DNA from: Bordetella genomosp. 5
GTDB lineage: Bacteria > Pseudomonadota > Gammaproteobacteria > Burkholderiales > Burkholderiaceae_B
Assembly (NCBI RefSeq): GCF_002261475.1
Contig: NZ_NEVN01000004.1
Span: 730,766 to 794,765, forward strand
Direction: 5' to 3'
DNA: 64,000 bases
In this document: positions 48,757 to 58,839 of the stretch, one piece after another
Numbering within the stretch: position 1 is the first letter of the stretch
Layout: each line of letters starts with the position of its first letter
The notes under the pieces: model-generated
What the model saw: the letters and a program-made list of their open reading frames with translations, nothing else
Told to the model about the DNA's origin: nothing
The model's database searches: none
Position numbers and translations under genes: made by a program

Positions 48757-49497
48757 TCAGAGCTGGACTTCCACCATGCCGGCGCTGCGGACCACGCCGC
48801 TGACGATTTGCCCCGATGTGGTGCGTACCTGGACCATCGCGCCGGGCGCGGCATCGTCGAGCGCCTGGCCTTCGCTGGAGATGACGAAGCCGGCGCCGCG
48901 GGCCGTGATGCGGACCACCTGGCCGCGCGTGACAGACGCCGCGCTGCGCAGGGCGTTGCCGCGGATGGCCTGGCCGGCGCCGATGCGCCGGGTGGCCTGC
49001 ATGCCGATGATCGCGTCGATATCGGTGATGGCGCCGTTCGGCAGCGACACCAGATCCGCTTCGCGGGTGGTGACGTCGTCGGGGTGGATCGCGGCGCCCG
49101 CGCCGATCTGGCGCGCCGCCACGAAGTATTCGCCGGGCACGCTGACCGTGGCCTGGACATACGTGGTCCAGGTTTGCGGCGCGTTGCATCGCACCGTGAC
49201 CGTCATGCGGGCACGCACGCGCATGCCCGACGGCAGGAAGGGCACCAGGCTGTCGCAGGGCGCGAGGCGCTCGGTCTTGACCGGATCGAGCGTGATCGTG
49301 GGCGCGCCGCCCAGACTGGCGAGCTGGCCGAGCAGAAAGCCGCGCGCGACCTGCGCCACGGCCTCGGCATCCTGGTGTGCCGCGGTGCCCTGAGCCAGAG
49401 CGGGCGTGGCGCATGCCGTGAGCGCGCCGGCCCAGAGGGCGAAGGCGGCGCGGCGTGCCAGCGAGGAGCGCGGTCGGGAGGGCAGGGCGGTGTTCAT
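48757..49497 (-). CDS. flgA: Flagellar P-ring assembly chaperone FlgA
   Basis: 246 residues with a Sec signal peptide (arginine-rich start, hydrophobic core, cleavage after ALAQ or nearby). Periplasmic chaperone for FlgI. The C-terminal SAF-type domain is visible (ARQIGAGAAIHPDDV, ATRRIGAGQAIRGNALR, TARGAGFVISSEGQAL). It is divergent from flgB across a 220-bp regulatory gap and upstream of flgM on the same strand. Confidence 0.95.
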   Translation of the reverse strand: MNTALPSRPRSSLARRAAFALWAGALTACATPALAQGTAAHQDAEAVAQVARGFLLGQLASLGGAPTITLDPVKTERLAPCDSLVPFLPSGMRVRARMTVTVRCNAPQTWTTYVQATVSVPGEYFVAARQIGAGAAIHPDDVTTREADLVSLPNGAITDIDAIIGMQATRRIGAGQAIRGNALRSAASVTRGQVVRITARGAGFVISSEGQALDDAAPGAMVQVRTTSGQIVSGVVRSAGMVEVQL

Positions 49498-49720
49498 GGA
49501 ACACGATTGTAGAAGTGTGCCGACCTTCGCAAGATTGGAATTGCGTTGGAATTATTGGGTTATTTACCTGATTGTGTTGTTGCCCCCACCCCTAAGATGC
49601 CGTCATGCGTAAAAAAGCCCTGGCCTCGTCTGGCCGGGCGCCACGCGGGTCCGATGCCTCTTCGTGAGATGTCCCCGCCCGGTACGCGACTGGATCAACT
49701 CTCAGGCAACAAGGGCACCC
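49498..49720. promoter_or_regulatory. Divergent flgA/flgB control region
   Basis: The spacer holds two direct repeats TTGGAATT (49535 and 49546), 11 bp apart, i.e. about one helical turn. They lie in an AT-rich stretch between the flgA and flgB starts. They are candidate activator sites, possibly for FlhDC, although the sequence does not clearly match the E. coli FlhDC box. Confidence 0.45.
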
Positions 49721-50134
49721 ATGCTAGACCGGCTCAACCAGGACTTTCGCTTCTTCCAGCAGGCGATCTCCTTGCGCGCGCAGCGTCAGGAAGTGCTGTC
49801 GTCGAACATCGCCAATGCCGACACGCCCAACTACAAGGCGCGTGACTTCGACTTCAAGGCGGCCATGGAAGGCGCGCTCGACAACCGCAACATGCGTCTG
49901 CCCGACACCAGCCTGGCGCTGACCTCGGCGCGCCATATCCCGGCGCAGGCCCAGTCGCCCGCCGGCGCCACCGAGCTGCAGTACCGCCTGCCGTACCAGG
50001 CCAGCCTGGACGGCAACACCGTGGACATGGACAACGAACGCGTCCGGTTCGCCGAAAACACCTTGCATTACCAGAGCACGCTGCAAGTGCTGAGCGGCCG
50101 CATCCGCTCGCTGCAGTCCGCCATTTCGGAATAA
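49721..50134 (+). CDS. flgB: Flagellar proximal rod protein FlgB
   Basis: 137 residues from the ATG at 49721 preceded by AAGGG; the frame upstream is a shadow. Rod subunit exported by the flagellar apparatus. The rod/hook N-terminal signature is LRAQRQEVLSSNIANADTPNYKARDF, and the C-terminal helix is VRFAENTLHYQSTLQVLSGRI. First gene of the long flgBCDEFGHIJ run. Confidence 0.97.
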   Translation: MLDRLNQDFRFFQQAISLRAQRQEVLSSNIANADTPNYKARDFDFKAAMEGALDNRNMRLPDTSLALTSARHIPAQAQSPAGATELQYRLPYQASLDGNTVDMDNERVRFAENTLHYQSTLQVLSGRIRSLQSAISE

Positions 50135-50176
50135 GCGCCGCCGGTCCGCCGCGTGGCTTAGAGGGAGCTTGCCCGT

Positions 50177-50596
50177 ATGTCTTTGTTGAGCATTTTCGAT
50201 ATCGCCGGTTCCGCGCTCTCCGCGCAGTCCCAGCGCATGAACGTGTCGGCCAGCAACATGGCCAACGCGGACAGCGTCGCGGGCCCGGACGGCCAGCCTT
50301 ACCGCGCCCGTCAGGTGGTGTTCCAGGTGAACCCGCCCGCCGGCCAGCGTTTCGGCGAAGAGGTCGGTGGCGTGAAGGTCGCCGGCGTGATCCAGGATCA
50401 GTCGCCGTTCAAGCTGGTCTACGACCCCAACCACCCGATGGCCAACCAGGACGGCTACGTGCAGATGCCCAACGTCGATCCCGTGGCCGAGACGGTCAAC
50501 ATGATTGCCGCTTCGCGTTCCTATCAGGCCAACGTCGAAGTGCTGAACACCGCCAAGCAACTGATGGCCAAGACCCTGACCATCGGTCAGAACTGA
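50177..50596 (+). CDS. flgC: Flagellar proximal rod protein FlgC
   Basis: 139 residues. Start [32 protein letters not shown] is typical of FlgC, and the C-terminal signature [27 protein letters not shown] is complete. Rod component, co-transcribed with flgB after 42 bp, with an AGAGGGAG ribosome site. Confidence 0.97.
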   Translation: MSLLSIFDIAGSALSAQSQRMNVSASNMANADSVAGPDGQPYRARQVVFQVNPPAGQRFGEEVGGVKVAGVIQDQSPFKLVYDPNHPMANQDGYVQMPNVDPVAETVNMIAASRSYQANVEVLNTAKQLMAKTLTIGQN

Positions 50597-50610
50597 GCCT
50601 GGAGCACACG

Positions 50611-51309
50611 ATGACCACGGTCGATTCCAATACCTCCACCACCAGCGCCGCGCTGGCCAAGCTCGGCGCAGGCAGCTCGGGCGCGGCCCAGAGCATCCAG
50701 GATCAGTTCCTGACGCTGCTCGTCACGCAGCTCAAGAACCAGGATCCGCTGAACCCGATGGAAAACGCCGAGCTCACCTCGCAGCTCGCGCAGATCTCCA
50801 CGGTGGAAGGCATCAACAACCTGCGCAACACGATGCTGGCCATCAGCGGCCAGATCGACGTGTCGCAATCCATGAGCGCCGCCGCGCTGATCGGCAAGGG
50901 CGTGATGGTGCCGGGCTCGAAGATCGCCCTGGGCACCAACCCGCTCGACAGCACGCAGCGCGAAGCCACGCCTTACGGCCTGGATCTGCAGGGCGCGGCC
51001 GCCAAGGTCACCGTCAAGGTGCTCGACGCCGCGGGCTCCGTGGTGCGCACCGTGGACCTGGGCGCGATGGACGCCGGCGTCTATACGTATTCGTGGGATG
51101 GCATGAACGACGGCGGCGCGCCGCTGGCCGACGGCAAGTACACCGTGAATGTGTCGGCGCTGGATGCCGACGGCAAGACCGTCAAGGCCGAAGCACTGAC
51201 CTACGGCGAAGTGAAGAGCGTGGCGTACTCGACCGAAGGTCTGCGTCTCGATCTGGGCCTGAACGGCCAGGTCAGCATGCTGGACATTCGCAAGATTTTG
51301 GGCACCTGA
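50611..51309 (+). CDS. flgD: Hook-capping protein FlgD
   Basis: 232 residues. The N-terminal cap motif is QDQFLTLLVTQLKNQDPLNPMENAEL, followed by Ig-like and Tudor-like hook-cap domains (AGVYTYSWDGMNDGGAPLADGKY). It forms the scaffold for FlgE assembly and is then discarded. It sits between flgC (14 bp) and flgE (69 bp, with a small dyad between). Confidence 0.96.
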   Translation: MTTVDSNTSTTSAALAKLGAGSSGAAQSIQDQFLTLLVTQLKNQDPLNPMENAELTSQLAQISTVEGINNLRNTMLAISGQIDVSQSMSAAALIGKGVMVPGSKIALGTNPLDSTQREATPYGLDLQGAAAKVTVKVLDAAGSVVRTVDLGAMDAGVYTYSWDGMNDGGAPLADGKYTVNVSALDADGKTVKAEALTYGEVKSVAYSTEGLRLDLGLNGQVSMLDIRKILGT

Positions 51310-51378
51310 AACGACAGGCAAGACATGCCGCGTTTTGGTGCGGCGCTTTCTACAACTTTGAGAGCTACAGGATAAATC

Positions 51379-52605
51379 ATGGGTTTCGGACAAGGATTGA
51401 GCGGCTTGAATGCCGCTTCGCAGAACCTCGACGTCATCGGCAACAACATCGCCAACTCGGGCACCGTCGGCTTCAAGTCGGGCTCGGCGTCGTTCGCGGA
51501 CGTCTATGCCAGCTCGCGCGTCGGTCTGGGCGTGAAGGTTTCGGCCATCAACCAGCGCTTCACGGTCGGCAACATCTCGACCACGGGCGGCGAGTACGAC
51601 ATCGCCATCGACGGCGCGAAGGGTTTCTTCCGCCTGCTCGATCCGAGCGGCTCGGTGTTCTATTCGCGTAACGGCGAGTTCGGTATCGATCGCGACTTCC
51701 GCATCGTGAACGCCCAGGGCTTCCAGTTGACCGGCTATCCCCCGGGTGGCGTGGGCGCCGCGCCTGTCGGCCTGACGCTGCCGCAGGGCAACATCGCCCC
51801 GCGCGCCACCGACGCCATGACCGTCCAGACCAACCTGGACGCCAACGCGCCCGTCATTCCCGCCACGCCGGTGTTCAACGCCGCCGACGATTCGACCTAC
51901 ACGACCTCGGTGCCTTACACCGTGTACGACTCGCTGGGCAACGCGCACCAGATGACGCAGTACTTCGTGAAGCGCGCCGCCGTCGCCGGTGAAAGCGTGT
52001 ACGACGTGTACTACCAGCTCGACGGCCAGGCCATGACCGTGGGCGCCGGCGCCGCCGCCAACGCCACCTTCACGTTCAGCAGCGCTGGCGTGATGACCGG
52101 CACGACGCCCGCCGACATGACGATCAACTACGCCACGCCGGGCGGCACGACCTCGCCGGCCGCGCCGCTGGCGATCACGCTGAACTACAACGGCACCACG
52201 CAGTTCGGCAGCGACTTCAACCCGAAAATGACCCAGACCGGCTACGCCAGCGGTGAGTTCTCGGGCATCACGATCGGCAAGGACGGCAGCCTCGAAGCCA
52301 AGTACACCAACGGCGAATCGCAGGTGATCGGCACGATCGCGCTGGCCAACTTCAACAACGTGCAGGGTCTGCAGCCCGTGGGCAACAACGCCTGGGCCGA
52401 AACCGCCGAATCCGGCCAGGCCGTGCTGGGCCAGCCCGGCACCAATGGCCTGGCCACGCTGGCCGGCCAGGCGCTCGAAGCCTCGAACGTCGACATGAGC
52501 AAGGAACTGGTCAACATGATCATTGCTCAGCGTACGTACCAGGCCAACGCTCAGACCATCAAGACGCAGGACGAAGTCATGCAAGTCTTGATGAACATGC
52601 GCTAA
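51379..52605 (+). CDS. flgE: Flagellar hook protein FlgE
   Basis: 408 residues, the common short hook length. N-terminal MGFGQGLSGLNAASQNLDVIGNNIANSGTVGFK-type sequence and C-terminal MSKELVNMIIAQRTYQANAQTIKTQDEVMQ signature. Between them lie the hook domains rich in Ala/Thr/Gly. Builds the universal joint. An ACAGGA site precedes the ATG. Confidence 0.98.
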   Translation: MGFGQGLSGLNAASQNLDVIGNNIANSGTVGFKSGSASFADVYASSRVGLGVKVSAINQRFTVGNISTTGGEYDIAIDGAKGFFRLLDPSGSVFYSRNGEFGIDRDFRIVNAQGFQLTGYPPGGVGAAPVGLTLPQGNIAPRATDAMTVQTNLDANAPVIPATPVFNAADDSTYTTSVPYTVYDSLGNAHQMTQYFVKRAAVAGESVYDVYYQLDGQAMTVGAGAAANATFTFSSAGVMTGTTPADMTINYATPGGTTSPAAPLAITLNYNGTTQFGSDFNPKMTQTGYASGEFSGITIGKDGSLEAKYTNGESQVIGTIALANFNNVQGLQPVGNNAWAETAESGQAVLGQPGTNGLATLAGQALEASNVDMSKELVNMIIAQRTYQANAQTIKTQDEVMQVLMNMR

Positions 52606-52627
52606 GCGACGGTAACGGAAGCACGCC

Positions 52628-53392
52628 ATGGATCGCATTGTCTTTACCGCCATGAACGGCGCCGCGCGGATCACGGAGCATCAGGCCGCGATCAGCAACA
52701 ACCTGGCGAACGTCAACACGCCGGGATTCCGCGAGCAGATCTCGATGCTGCGGTCGGTCCCCATGACCGACGGCACCTCGCTGCCCACGCGGGTCTCGAC
52801 CGTGGCGACCACGCCCGGTTCGAAATTCACGCTCGGCGACGTGCAGACCACCGGCCGCGACCTCGACGTCGCGCTGGCGGGGCAGGGCTGGCTGGCGATC
52901 CAGACGCCGCAAGGCGAGGCGTACACCCGCGCCGGCAACCTGACGGTGGGCATCAACGGCGTGCTGCAGACGGCCAACGGCGTGCCCGTGCTGTCGGATC
53001 AGAACGGCATCATCGATATCCCCGACCAGGCCTCGCTGACGATCGCGTCGGACGGCACGATCACGGGTATCGGCGCGGGCGATCCGCCCAACAACATTCT
53101 GAACCTGGGCCGGATCAAGCTCGTCAATCCGCCCGAGCAGCAGCTGGTGCGCGGCGACGACGGCCTGTTCCGTCTGAACGCGCAGGCCAACGGTCAGCCG
53201 GCGGGTCCGCTGCCCGCCGACCCCGCGCTGCGCGTGTTGTCCGGCGTGCTCGAGAACAGCAACGTGAGCGCCGCCGGTGCGATGGTCGGCATGATCGACA
53301 ACGCCCGCCGCTACGAAATGCAGATGCAGGTCATCACGGAAGCCAACCGCAACGCGGAACGCGCCAACAGCATTCTGTCGGCGACCAGCTGA
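52628..53392 (+). CDS. flgF: Flagellar proximal rod protein FlgF
   Basis: 254 residues. Rod-protein N-terminus ([35 protein letters not shown] type) and C-terminus (NARRYEMQMQVITEANRNAER). FlgF is recognised by the AMNGA start and by the lack of the full hook domains. Co-transcribed between flgE and flgG. Confidence 0.97.
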   Translation: MDRIVFTAMNGAARITEHQAAISNNLANVNTPGFREQISMLRSVPMTDGTSLPTRVSTVATTPGSKFTLGDVQTTGRDLDVALAGQGWLAIQTPQGEAYTRAGNLTVGINGVLQTANGVPVLSDQNGIIDIPDQASLTIASDGTITGIGAGDPPNNILNLGRIKLVNPPEQQLVRGDDGLFRLNAQANGQPAGPLPADPALRVLSGVLENSNVSAAGAMVGMIDNARRYEMQMQVITEANRNAERANSILSATS

Positions 53393-53416
53393 CCTTTTCA
53401 AATCGCTTAGCAAGGT

Positions 53417-53435
53417 GCGCGCCGCCGCGGCGCGC
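53417..53435 (+). other. Very stable hairpin before flgG
   Basis: GCGCGCCG and CGGCGCGC pair perfectly around a 3-nt loop immediately before the flgG ribosome site. There is no T-run. Probably an intra-operon mRNA structure. Confidence 0.5.
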
Positions 53436-53449
53436 CAGGAGTTTTCACC

Positions 53450-54235
53450 ATGATGCGTTCGCTGTGGATTTCGAAGACGGGCCTCGAGGGTCAACAGACC
53501 TCGATGGACGTCATTTCCAACAACCTGGCCAACGTCCAGACCAACGGCTTCAAGCGTGGCCGCGCCGTCTTCCAGGATCTGATGTACCAAACCCTGCGCC
53601 AGCCGGGCGCCCAGGTCGGCGATGCCAACCAGCTTCCGTCGGGCCTGCAGCTGGGCACCGGTGCGCGCGTGGCCGCCACCGAGCGTATCCACACGCAGGG
53701 CAACATGAACAACACCGGCGCCGAGATGGACATCGCCATCATGGGCCGCGGTTTTCTGCAGGTCGAGCTGCCCGACGGCACGCAGGCCTACACGCGTGAC
53801 GGCGCGCTGCAGGTCGATCAGAACGGTCAGCTCACCACCGTGAGCGGCTACGTGATCCAGCCGCCGATCAACATCCCCGACAACGCGCTGTCGCTGACCA
53901 TCGGCAAGGACGGCACGGTGTCGATCACCCAGCCGGGCGCCGCGGGCACCAACGTGCAGGTCGGCCAGCTTCAGCTCGCCACCTTCATCAACCCGACCGG
54001 TCTGCAGAGCGTGGGTGAGAACCTGTACCTCGAAACCGATTCGTCGGGTCCGGCCAACCTGCTCCAGCCCGGTCTGGATGGTGCTGGCCAAGTGCTGCAA
54101 AACTATGTCGAGACGTCCAACGTCAACGTGGCCGAAGAGCTGGTGAATATGATCACCACGCAACGCGCCTACGAAATGAACAGCAAGGCCGTCAAGACTT
54201 CGGATGAAATGCTGGCTCGCCTGACGCAACTGTGA
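53450..54235 (+). CDS. flgG: Flagellar distal rod protein FlgG
   Basis: 261 residues. Start [21 protein letters not shown] is the family signature, and the C-terminal rod signature is [29 protein letters not shown]. Main distal rod subunit. An AGGAG site precedes it. The stop overlaps the start of flgH (TGATG). Confidence 0.98.
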   Translation: MMRSLWISKTGLEGQQTSMDVISNNLANVQTNGFKRGRAVFQDLMYQTLRQPGAQVGDANQLPSGLQLGTGARVAATERIHTQGNMNNTGAEMDIAIMGRGFLQVELPDGTQAYTRDGALQVDQNGQLTTVSGYVIQPPINIPDNALSLTIGKDGTVSITQPGAAGTNVQVGQLQLATFINPTGLQSVGENLYLETDSSGPANLLQPGLDGAGQVLQNYVETSNVNVAEELVNMITTQRAYEMNSKAVKTSDEMLARLTQL

Positions 54236-54921
54236 TGCTGACTCGTGTTCTGCGTGTATTGACCGGTCTGGCGCTGTGCGCCCTGACCGGTTGCGCCATG
54301 ATCCCGCCCGAGCCGATCGTGCTCGGACCCACCACGGCCGCGCCGCCGGCGCCCACGCCCGCGGGGCTGCGCCCGAATGGTTCGATCTATCAGCCGAGCG
54401 CTTACGGCAACTATCCTCTGTTCGAGGATCGCCGGCCGCGCAACGTGGGCGATATCGTGACCATCATCGTCGAAGAGCGCACCAATGCCGCCAAGAACGT
54501 GGCGACCAACACCAGCCGCACCGGTGCCACGACCCTGGGCATCGCCGCGGCGCCGCGCTTCATGGACGGGATCATCAACGACAAGCTGAACACCGACATC
54601 ACGAGCGAGAACACCGCGAACGGCCGCGGCGGCAGCAGCGCCAACAATACGTTCACCGGCACCATCACCACGACGGTGATGGGCGTGTTGCCCAACGGCA
54701 ACCTGCAGATCGCCGGCGAAAAGCAGATCGCGATCAACCGCGGCAGCGAGTACGTGCGCATTTCGGGCGTGGTCGATCCGCGCTCGATCACCGGCACCAA
54801 CAGCGTCTCGTCGACCCGCGTGGCCGACGCGCGCATCGAATATCGCAGCAAAGGCGTCATGGACGAAGTCCAGACCATGGGCTGGCTGCAACGTTTCTTC
54901 CTGATGGCTTCGCCGTTCTGA
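54235..54921 (+). CDS. flgH: Flagellar L-ring lipoprotein FlgH
   Basis: 228 residues from the ATG at 54235; a GTG one codon earlier is also in frame. Lipoprotein signal with lipobox ALTGC. Outer-membrane L-ring subunit. Family marks: [19 protein letters not shown] and the C-terminal [37 protein letters not shown] segment. Confidence 0.97.
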   Translation: MLTRVLRVLTGLALCALTGCAMIPPEPIVLGPTTAAPPAPTPAGLRPNGSIYQPSAYGNYPLFEDRRPRNVGDIVTIIVEERTNAAKNVATNTSRTGATTLGIAAAPRFMDGIINDKLNTDITSENTANGRGGSSANNTFTGTITTTVMGVLPNGNLQIAGEKQIAINRGSEYVRISGVVDPRSITGTNSVSSTRVADARIEYRSKGVMDEVQTMGWLQRFFLMASPF

Positions 54922-54925
54922 TCCC

Positions 54926-56056
54926 ATGACACTTCGCACCACGCTCCTTTCCGTGTTGCGCCTGACGGCGCGGGCCTGCCTGCTGGGCAGCCTGGCGGTG
55001 GGCGCCGCCCACGCCGAACGCATCAAGGACCTCGCGACCTTCCAGGGCGTGCGCGGCAACCAGCTGATCGGTTACGGCCTCGTGGTCGGCCTGGACGGCA
55101 GCGGCGACCAGGTGCGCCAGACGCCGTTCACGCAGCAAAGCCTGACCAACATGCTGTCGCAGCTCGGAATCACCGTGCCGCCGGGCAGCAACATGCAGCT
55201 CAAGAACGTGGCCGCGGCCATGGTGACGGCCACGCTGCCCGCGTTCGCGCGGCCGGGCCAGACCATGGACGTGGTCGTCTCCTCGATGGGTAACGCCAAG
55301 AGCCTGCGCGGCGGCACGCTGCTCATGACCCCGCTCAAGGGCGCGGACGGCCAGACCTACGCCATCGCCCAGGGCAACATCCTGGTCGGCGGCGCGGGCG
55401 CCTCCGCCGGTGGCTCCAGCGTTCAGATCAACCAGCTCAACGGTGGCCGCATCAGCTCGGGCGCCATCATCGAGCGGCCGGTGGCCACGACCTTCGCCGA
55501 AGACGGCATGGTCTATCTCGAGATGATGGACACCGATTTCGGCACCACGCAGAACGTGGCGCTGGCGATCAACCGCCAGATGGGCCAGGGCACGGCCACC
55601 GTGATGGACGGCCGCGTGGTTGCCTTGCGCGGTCCGCTCGATCCGGGCCAGATGCCGGGCTTCCTCGCCCGCGTCGAAAACATGCAGGTGCAGCGCGCGC
55701 CGGCGATGGCCAAGGTCATCATCAACGCCCGCACCGGTTCGGTCGTGATGAACCGCACCGTGATGATCGAAGAGGCCGCCGTGGCCCACGGCAATCTGTC
55801 GGTGGTGATCAATCAGCAGAACCAGGTGTTCCAACCCGACACGCCGTTCACGCAGGGTCAGACCGTGGTCGCGCCCAACACGCAGATCGAGCTGCGCCAG
55901 GAAGGCGGTTCGCTGCAGCGCGTGACGACCAGCGCCAACCTGGCCGACGTGGTGAAGGGCCTCAACGCCCTGGGCGCCACGCCGCAGGATCTGCTCGCCA
56001 TCCTGCAGGCCATGAAGACGGCCGGTGCCCTGCGCGCCGAGCTCGAGATCATCTGA
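54926..56056 (+). CDS. flgI: Flagellar P-ring protein FlgI
   Basis: 376 residues with a Sec signal peptide (cleaved around AAHA). Periplasmic P-ring subunit around the rod, matured with the FlgA chaperone. Family marks: [45 protein letters not shown] and the C-terminal [23 protein letters not shown]. It starts 4 bp after flgH and ends 4 bp before flgJ. Confidence 0.98.
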   Translation: MTLRTTLLSVLRLTARACLLGSLAVGAAHAERIKDLATFQGVRGNQLIGYGLVVGLDGSGDQVRQTPFTQQSLTNMLSQLGITVPPGSNMQLKNVAAAMVTATLPAFARPGQTMDVVVSSMGNAKSLRGGTLLMTPLKGADGQTYAIAQGNILVGGAGASAGGSSVQINQLNGGRISSGAIIERPVATTFAEDGMVYLEMMDTDFGTTQNVALAINRQMGQGTATVMDGRVVALRGPLDPGQMPGFLARVENMQVQRAPAMAKVIINARTGSVVMNRTVMIEEAAVAHGNLSVVINQQNQVFQPDTPFTQGQTVVAPNTQIELRQEGGSLQRVTTSANLADVVKGLNALGATPQDLLAILQAMKTAGALRAELEII

Positions 56057-56060
56057 CGCC

Positions 56061-57065
56061 ATGTCTTTCGTTTCCTACACTCCGCGCCCGGCCTCCCAAG
56101 AATCGATTTTCGACATGGGACGCCTGGCCGACATGAAGCGGCAGGCCGCCGACGCGCCCGCCGATCCGGCCCAGCAGAAGGCCGTCGCGCGCCAGTTCGA
56201 AGCGCTGTTCCTGCAGATGATGCTCAAGCGCATGCGCGAGGCGACGCCCAAGGAAGGGCTGTTCGACTCGCAGCAGACGCAGATGGTCCAGGGCATGGTC
56301 GACGAGCAGATGGCGCTGTCGCTCGCCACGCCGGGTATCGGCCTGGCGCAGGCGCTGCTGGCGCAGATGCAACAGGGGCAGGGCACGCCCGCGGATCCGG
56401 AAAGCGCCATCGGCGGCGCCGGCTCGGCCAGCAATACCGTGGTGCGGCGCGATCTGCGCGGCGATTACGTGCTGGGCGAGGCGGGCACCGTGCCCGAGCG
56501 CAGCGTGGCCGCGCTGCTCGACGTGCTGCGTCACAACCGCGCGAGCGATCGCGCGCTGGCCGTGGCCGAAGGCGCGCCCGAGCATGTGGTCGCCTTCGTC
56601 TCGAAGATGTCGCGCGCCGCCAATGCGGCCGCCGATCAGAGCGGCGTGCCGGCGCGCCTGATTCTGGGCCAGGCTGCCCTCGAGTCGGGCTGGGGCAAAC
56701 GCGAGATCAAGCATCCGGACGGCAGTACCAGCTACAACCTGTTCGGCATCAAGGCCGGCTCGAGCTGGAAGGGCAAGGTCGTCAATGTGCTGACCACCGA
56801 GTACGTGAATGGCGTGGCGCAAAAGGTGACGCAACCCTTCCGGGCCTACGGCTCGTATGAAGAGTCGTTCGCGGACTACGCCCGCCTGATCGGTAACAGC
56901 CCGCGCTACGAGGCCGTGACGCAGGCGCGCAACGAGGTCGACGCCGCCCGCCGCATCCAGGATGCGGGCTATGCCACCGACCCGCGCTACGCCGAAAAAC
57001 TCATCAACATCATGAGTCAGATGCGGCTGTCGGTCGCCAGCGCGGATTTTTCGGGCGGTCTCTAA
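56061..57065 (+). CDS. flgJ: Flagellar rod cap and peptidoglycan hydrolase FlgJ
   Basis: 334 residues from the ATG at 56061; the upstream open frame lies within flgI. N-terminal rod-cap domain (ARQFEALFLQMMLKRMREATP) and C-terminal glucosaminidase-type domain (QAALESGWGKREI, then YNLFGIKAGSSWKG) that opens peptidoglycan for the rod. The stop codon forms part of the -35 box of the flgK promoter. Confidence 0.97.
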   Translation: MSFVSYTPRPASQESIFDMGRLADMKRQAADAPADPAQQKAVARQFEALFLQMMLKRMREATPKEGLFDSQQTQMVQGMVDEQMALSLATPGIGLAQALLAQMQQGQGTPADPESAIGGAGSASNTVVRRDLRGDYVLGEAGTVPERSVAALLDVLRHNRASDRALAVAEGAPEHVVAFVSKMSRAANAAADQSGVPARLILGQAALESGWGKREIKHPDGSTSYNLFGIKAGSSWKGKVVNVLTTEYVNGVAQKVTQPFRAYGSYEESFADYARLIGNSPRYEAVTQARNEVDAARRIQDAGYATDPRYAEKLINIMSQMRLSVASADFSGGL

Positions 57066-57089
57066 ATTTCTGTGAATATCTGCCGTTAA
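57063..57089 (+). promoter_or_regulatory. Sigma-28 (FliA) promoter of flgK-flgL
   Basis: TAAATTTC, 11 bp, GCCGTTAA, differing from consensus at only a few positions. It overlaps the flgJ stop codon and lies about 45 bp before flgK, as expected for late-class hook-filament junction genes. Confidence 0.75.
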
Positions 57090-57133
57090 GCGGGTATCTG
57101 TACCGGTGATCGGTCACTACGGGGCTTTGCAGC

Positions 57134-58786
57134 ATGAATCTGTACAACTTGGCGATGACGGGGCTGAACTCCTCCCAGGCGGGCCTGGAGACGACTAGCC
57201 ACAATATCAATAACGCGACCACGGTCGGTTACAGCCGTCAGCGCGTGGTCACCTCGACCGCCGGCGCGAGCGCCACCGGCCAGGGCTTCTTCGGCCGCGG
57301 TGTGCAGGTCGACACCGTCAAGCGTCAGTACGACAGCTTTCTGTACCAGCAACTGGTCGGCGCGCAGGGCAGCGGTGCCCAGCTGAGCACCCAGTACGAC
57401 CAGATGTCGGCGATCAACAATCTGTTCGCCGATCGCACCGTGGGCATCACGCCGGCGCTGTCGGGCTTCTTCACGGGTCTGAACAACGCGGCCAGCAAGC
57501 CCGCCGATCCGGCCGTGCGCCAGGATCTGCTGGGCAAGATGAACACGCTGGTCACGCAGATCAACACCTCGTACCAGCAGCTCGAAAACCAGCGTCAGGG
57601 CCTGAACACCCAGATCTCGACCACGGTCGAGCAGGTGAACAGCTACCTGGGCCGCATCAACGATCTCAACGAGCAGATCGTGATCGCCCGCGGCAAGACC
57701 GGACACGCCCCGAACGACCTGCTGGACCAGCGCGACCAGGCCGTCGCCGAGCTGAACCAGCTGGTGGGCATCCGCACCTACGAACAGGGCGAGTCGCTCA
57801 ACATTTCGCTCTCCAGCGGCCAGACGCTGCTGTCGGGCAAGACCGTGTATCCGCTGCAGGCGGTGGCTTCCGAAGCCGATCCGCGCCGTGTCGCCGTGGC
57901 CTATTCGCTGCCCTCGGGCACGGGCACCACGGTCGCCGTCGAGATGCAGGACGGCAAGATCAGCGGCGGCAAGCTCGGTGGCCTGTTGCAGTTCCGCCAG
58001 CAGTCGCTGGACGCCGTCCAGGACCAGCTCGGCCAGCTCGCCATCGGCCTGGCCATGGCGCTGAACGAGCAGCATGCCCTGGGCGTGGACCTGAATGGCG
58101 ATCCGGGCGAAGCCCTGTTCGGGCTGCCCGCGCCGGCCGCGATCCGCAACAGCAACAACACGTCCAACGCCGAATGGCAGTCGGCTTACACCGACGCCAA
58201 CCAGATCCGCGCCAGTGCCTATCGCATCGAAGCGGTGGGCGGTGACGACTACCGCGTGACCCGTCTGTCGGATGGCGTCGTGATGGACCTGACGGCCACC
58301 GGCACGCCGCCCGACACGCTCGAGTTCGACGGCCTGACCCTCACGGGTACCGGCACGGCGGTCACCGGCGAGTCCTGGACGCTGCAGGCCACCCGCAACG
58401 CGGGCCGTGACCTGACGGCGCTGATCAGCGACCCGACCAAGCTGGCCCTGGCCGATGCCACCGGCGGCAGCGCCAACGGCAACAACGGCCTCGAGCTGGC
58501 CAAGCTTCAGACCGCCAAGGTGCTGGCCAACGGCACGATGAGCCTGAACGAACAGTTCTCGCAGCTCGTGAACACCGTGGGCGTGGACACCCAGAGCCTG
58601 AAGTCGTCGGTGACGGCGTCGAACAACCTGATCAAGCAGCAGAACGCGGCGCATCTGTCGGTGTCGGGGGTCAACCTCAACGAAGAATACGTCAACCTGT
58701 CGGTGTATCAGGAGCAGTACCAGGCCAGCGCCAAGATTCTGGACGTGGCCAGCGTGCTGTTCGATACGCTGCTGGGCATTCGCTGA
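57134..58786 (+). CDS. flgK: Hook-filament junction protein FlgK
   Basis: 550 residues. First junction protein between hook and filament, exported with FlgN. N-terminal MNLYNLAMTGLNSSQAGLE-type start, TSHNINNATTVGYSRQR, and C-terminal VSGVNLNEEYVNLSVYQEQYQASAKIL. Central domains hold long coiled regions and an Ig-like insert. Sigma-28 promoter immediately upstream. Confidence 0.98.
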   Translation: MNLYNLAMTGLNSSQAGLETTSHNINNATTVGYSRQRVVTSTAGASATGQGFFGRGVQVDTVKRQYDSFLYQQLVGAQGSGAQLSTQYDQMSAINNLFADRTVGITPALSGFFTGLNNAASKPADPAVRQDLLGKMNTLVTQINTSYQQLENQRQGLNTQISTTVEQVNSYLGRINDLNEQIVIARGKTGHAPNDLLDQRDQAVAELNQLVGIRTYEQGESLNISLSSGQTLLSGKTVYPLQAVASEADPRRVAVAYSLPSGTGTTVAVEMQDGKISGGKLGGLLQFRQQSLDAVQDQLGQLAIGLAMALNEQHALGVDLNGDPGEALFGLPAPAAIRNSNNTSNAEWQSAYTDANQIRASAYRIEAVGGDDYRVTRLSDGVVMDLTATGTPPDTLEFDGLTLTGTGTAVTGESWTLQATRNAGRDLTALISDPTKLALADATGGSANGNNGLELAKLQTAKVLANGTMSLNEQFSQLVNTVGVDTQSLKSSVTASNNLIKQQNAAHLSVSGVNLNEEYVNLSVYQEQYQASAKILDVASVLFDTLLGIR

Positions 58787-58839
58787 TCACTATTTCTAGA
58801 TTGCGCCGTCGCTGACGGCACCTGATTCGGAGTTCGACC

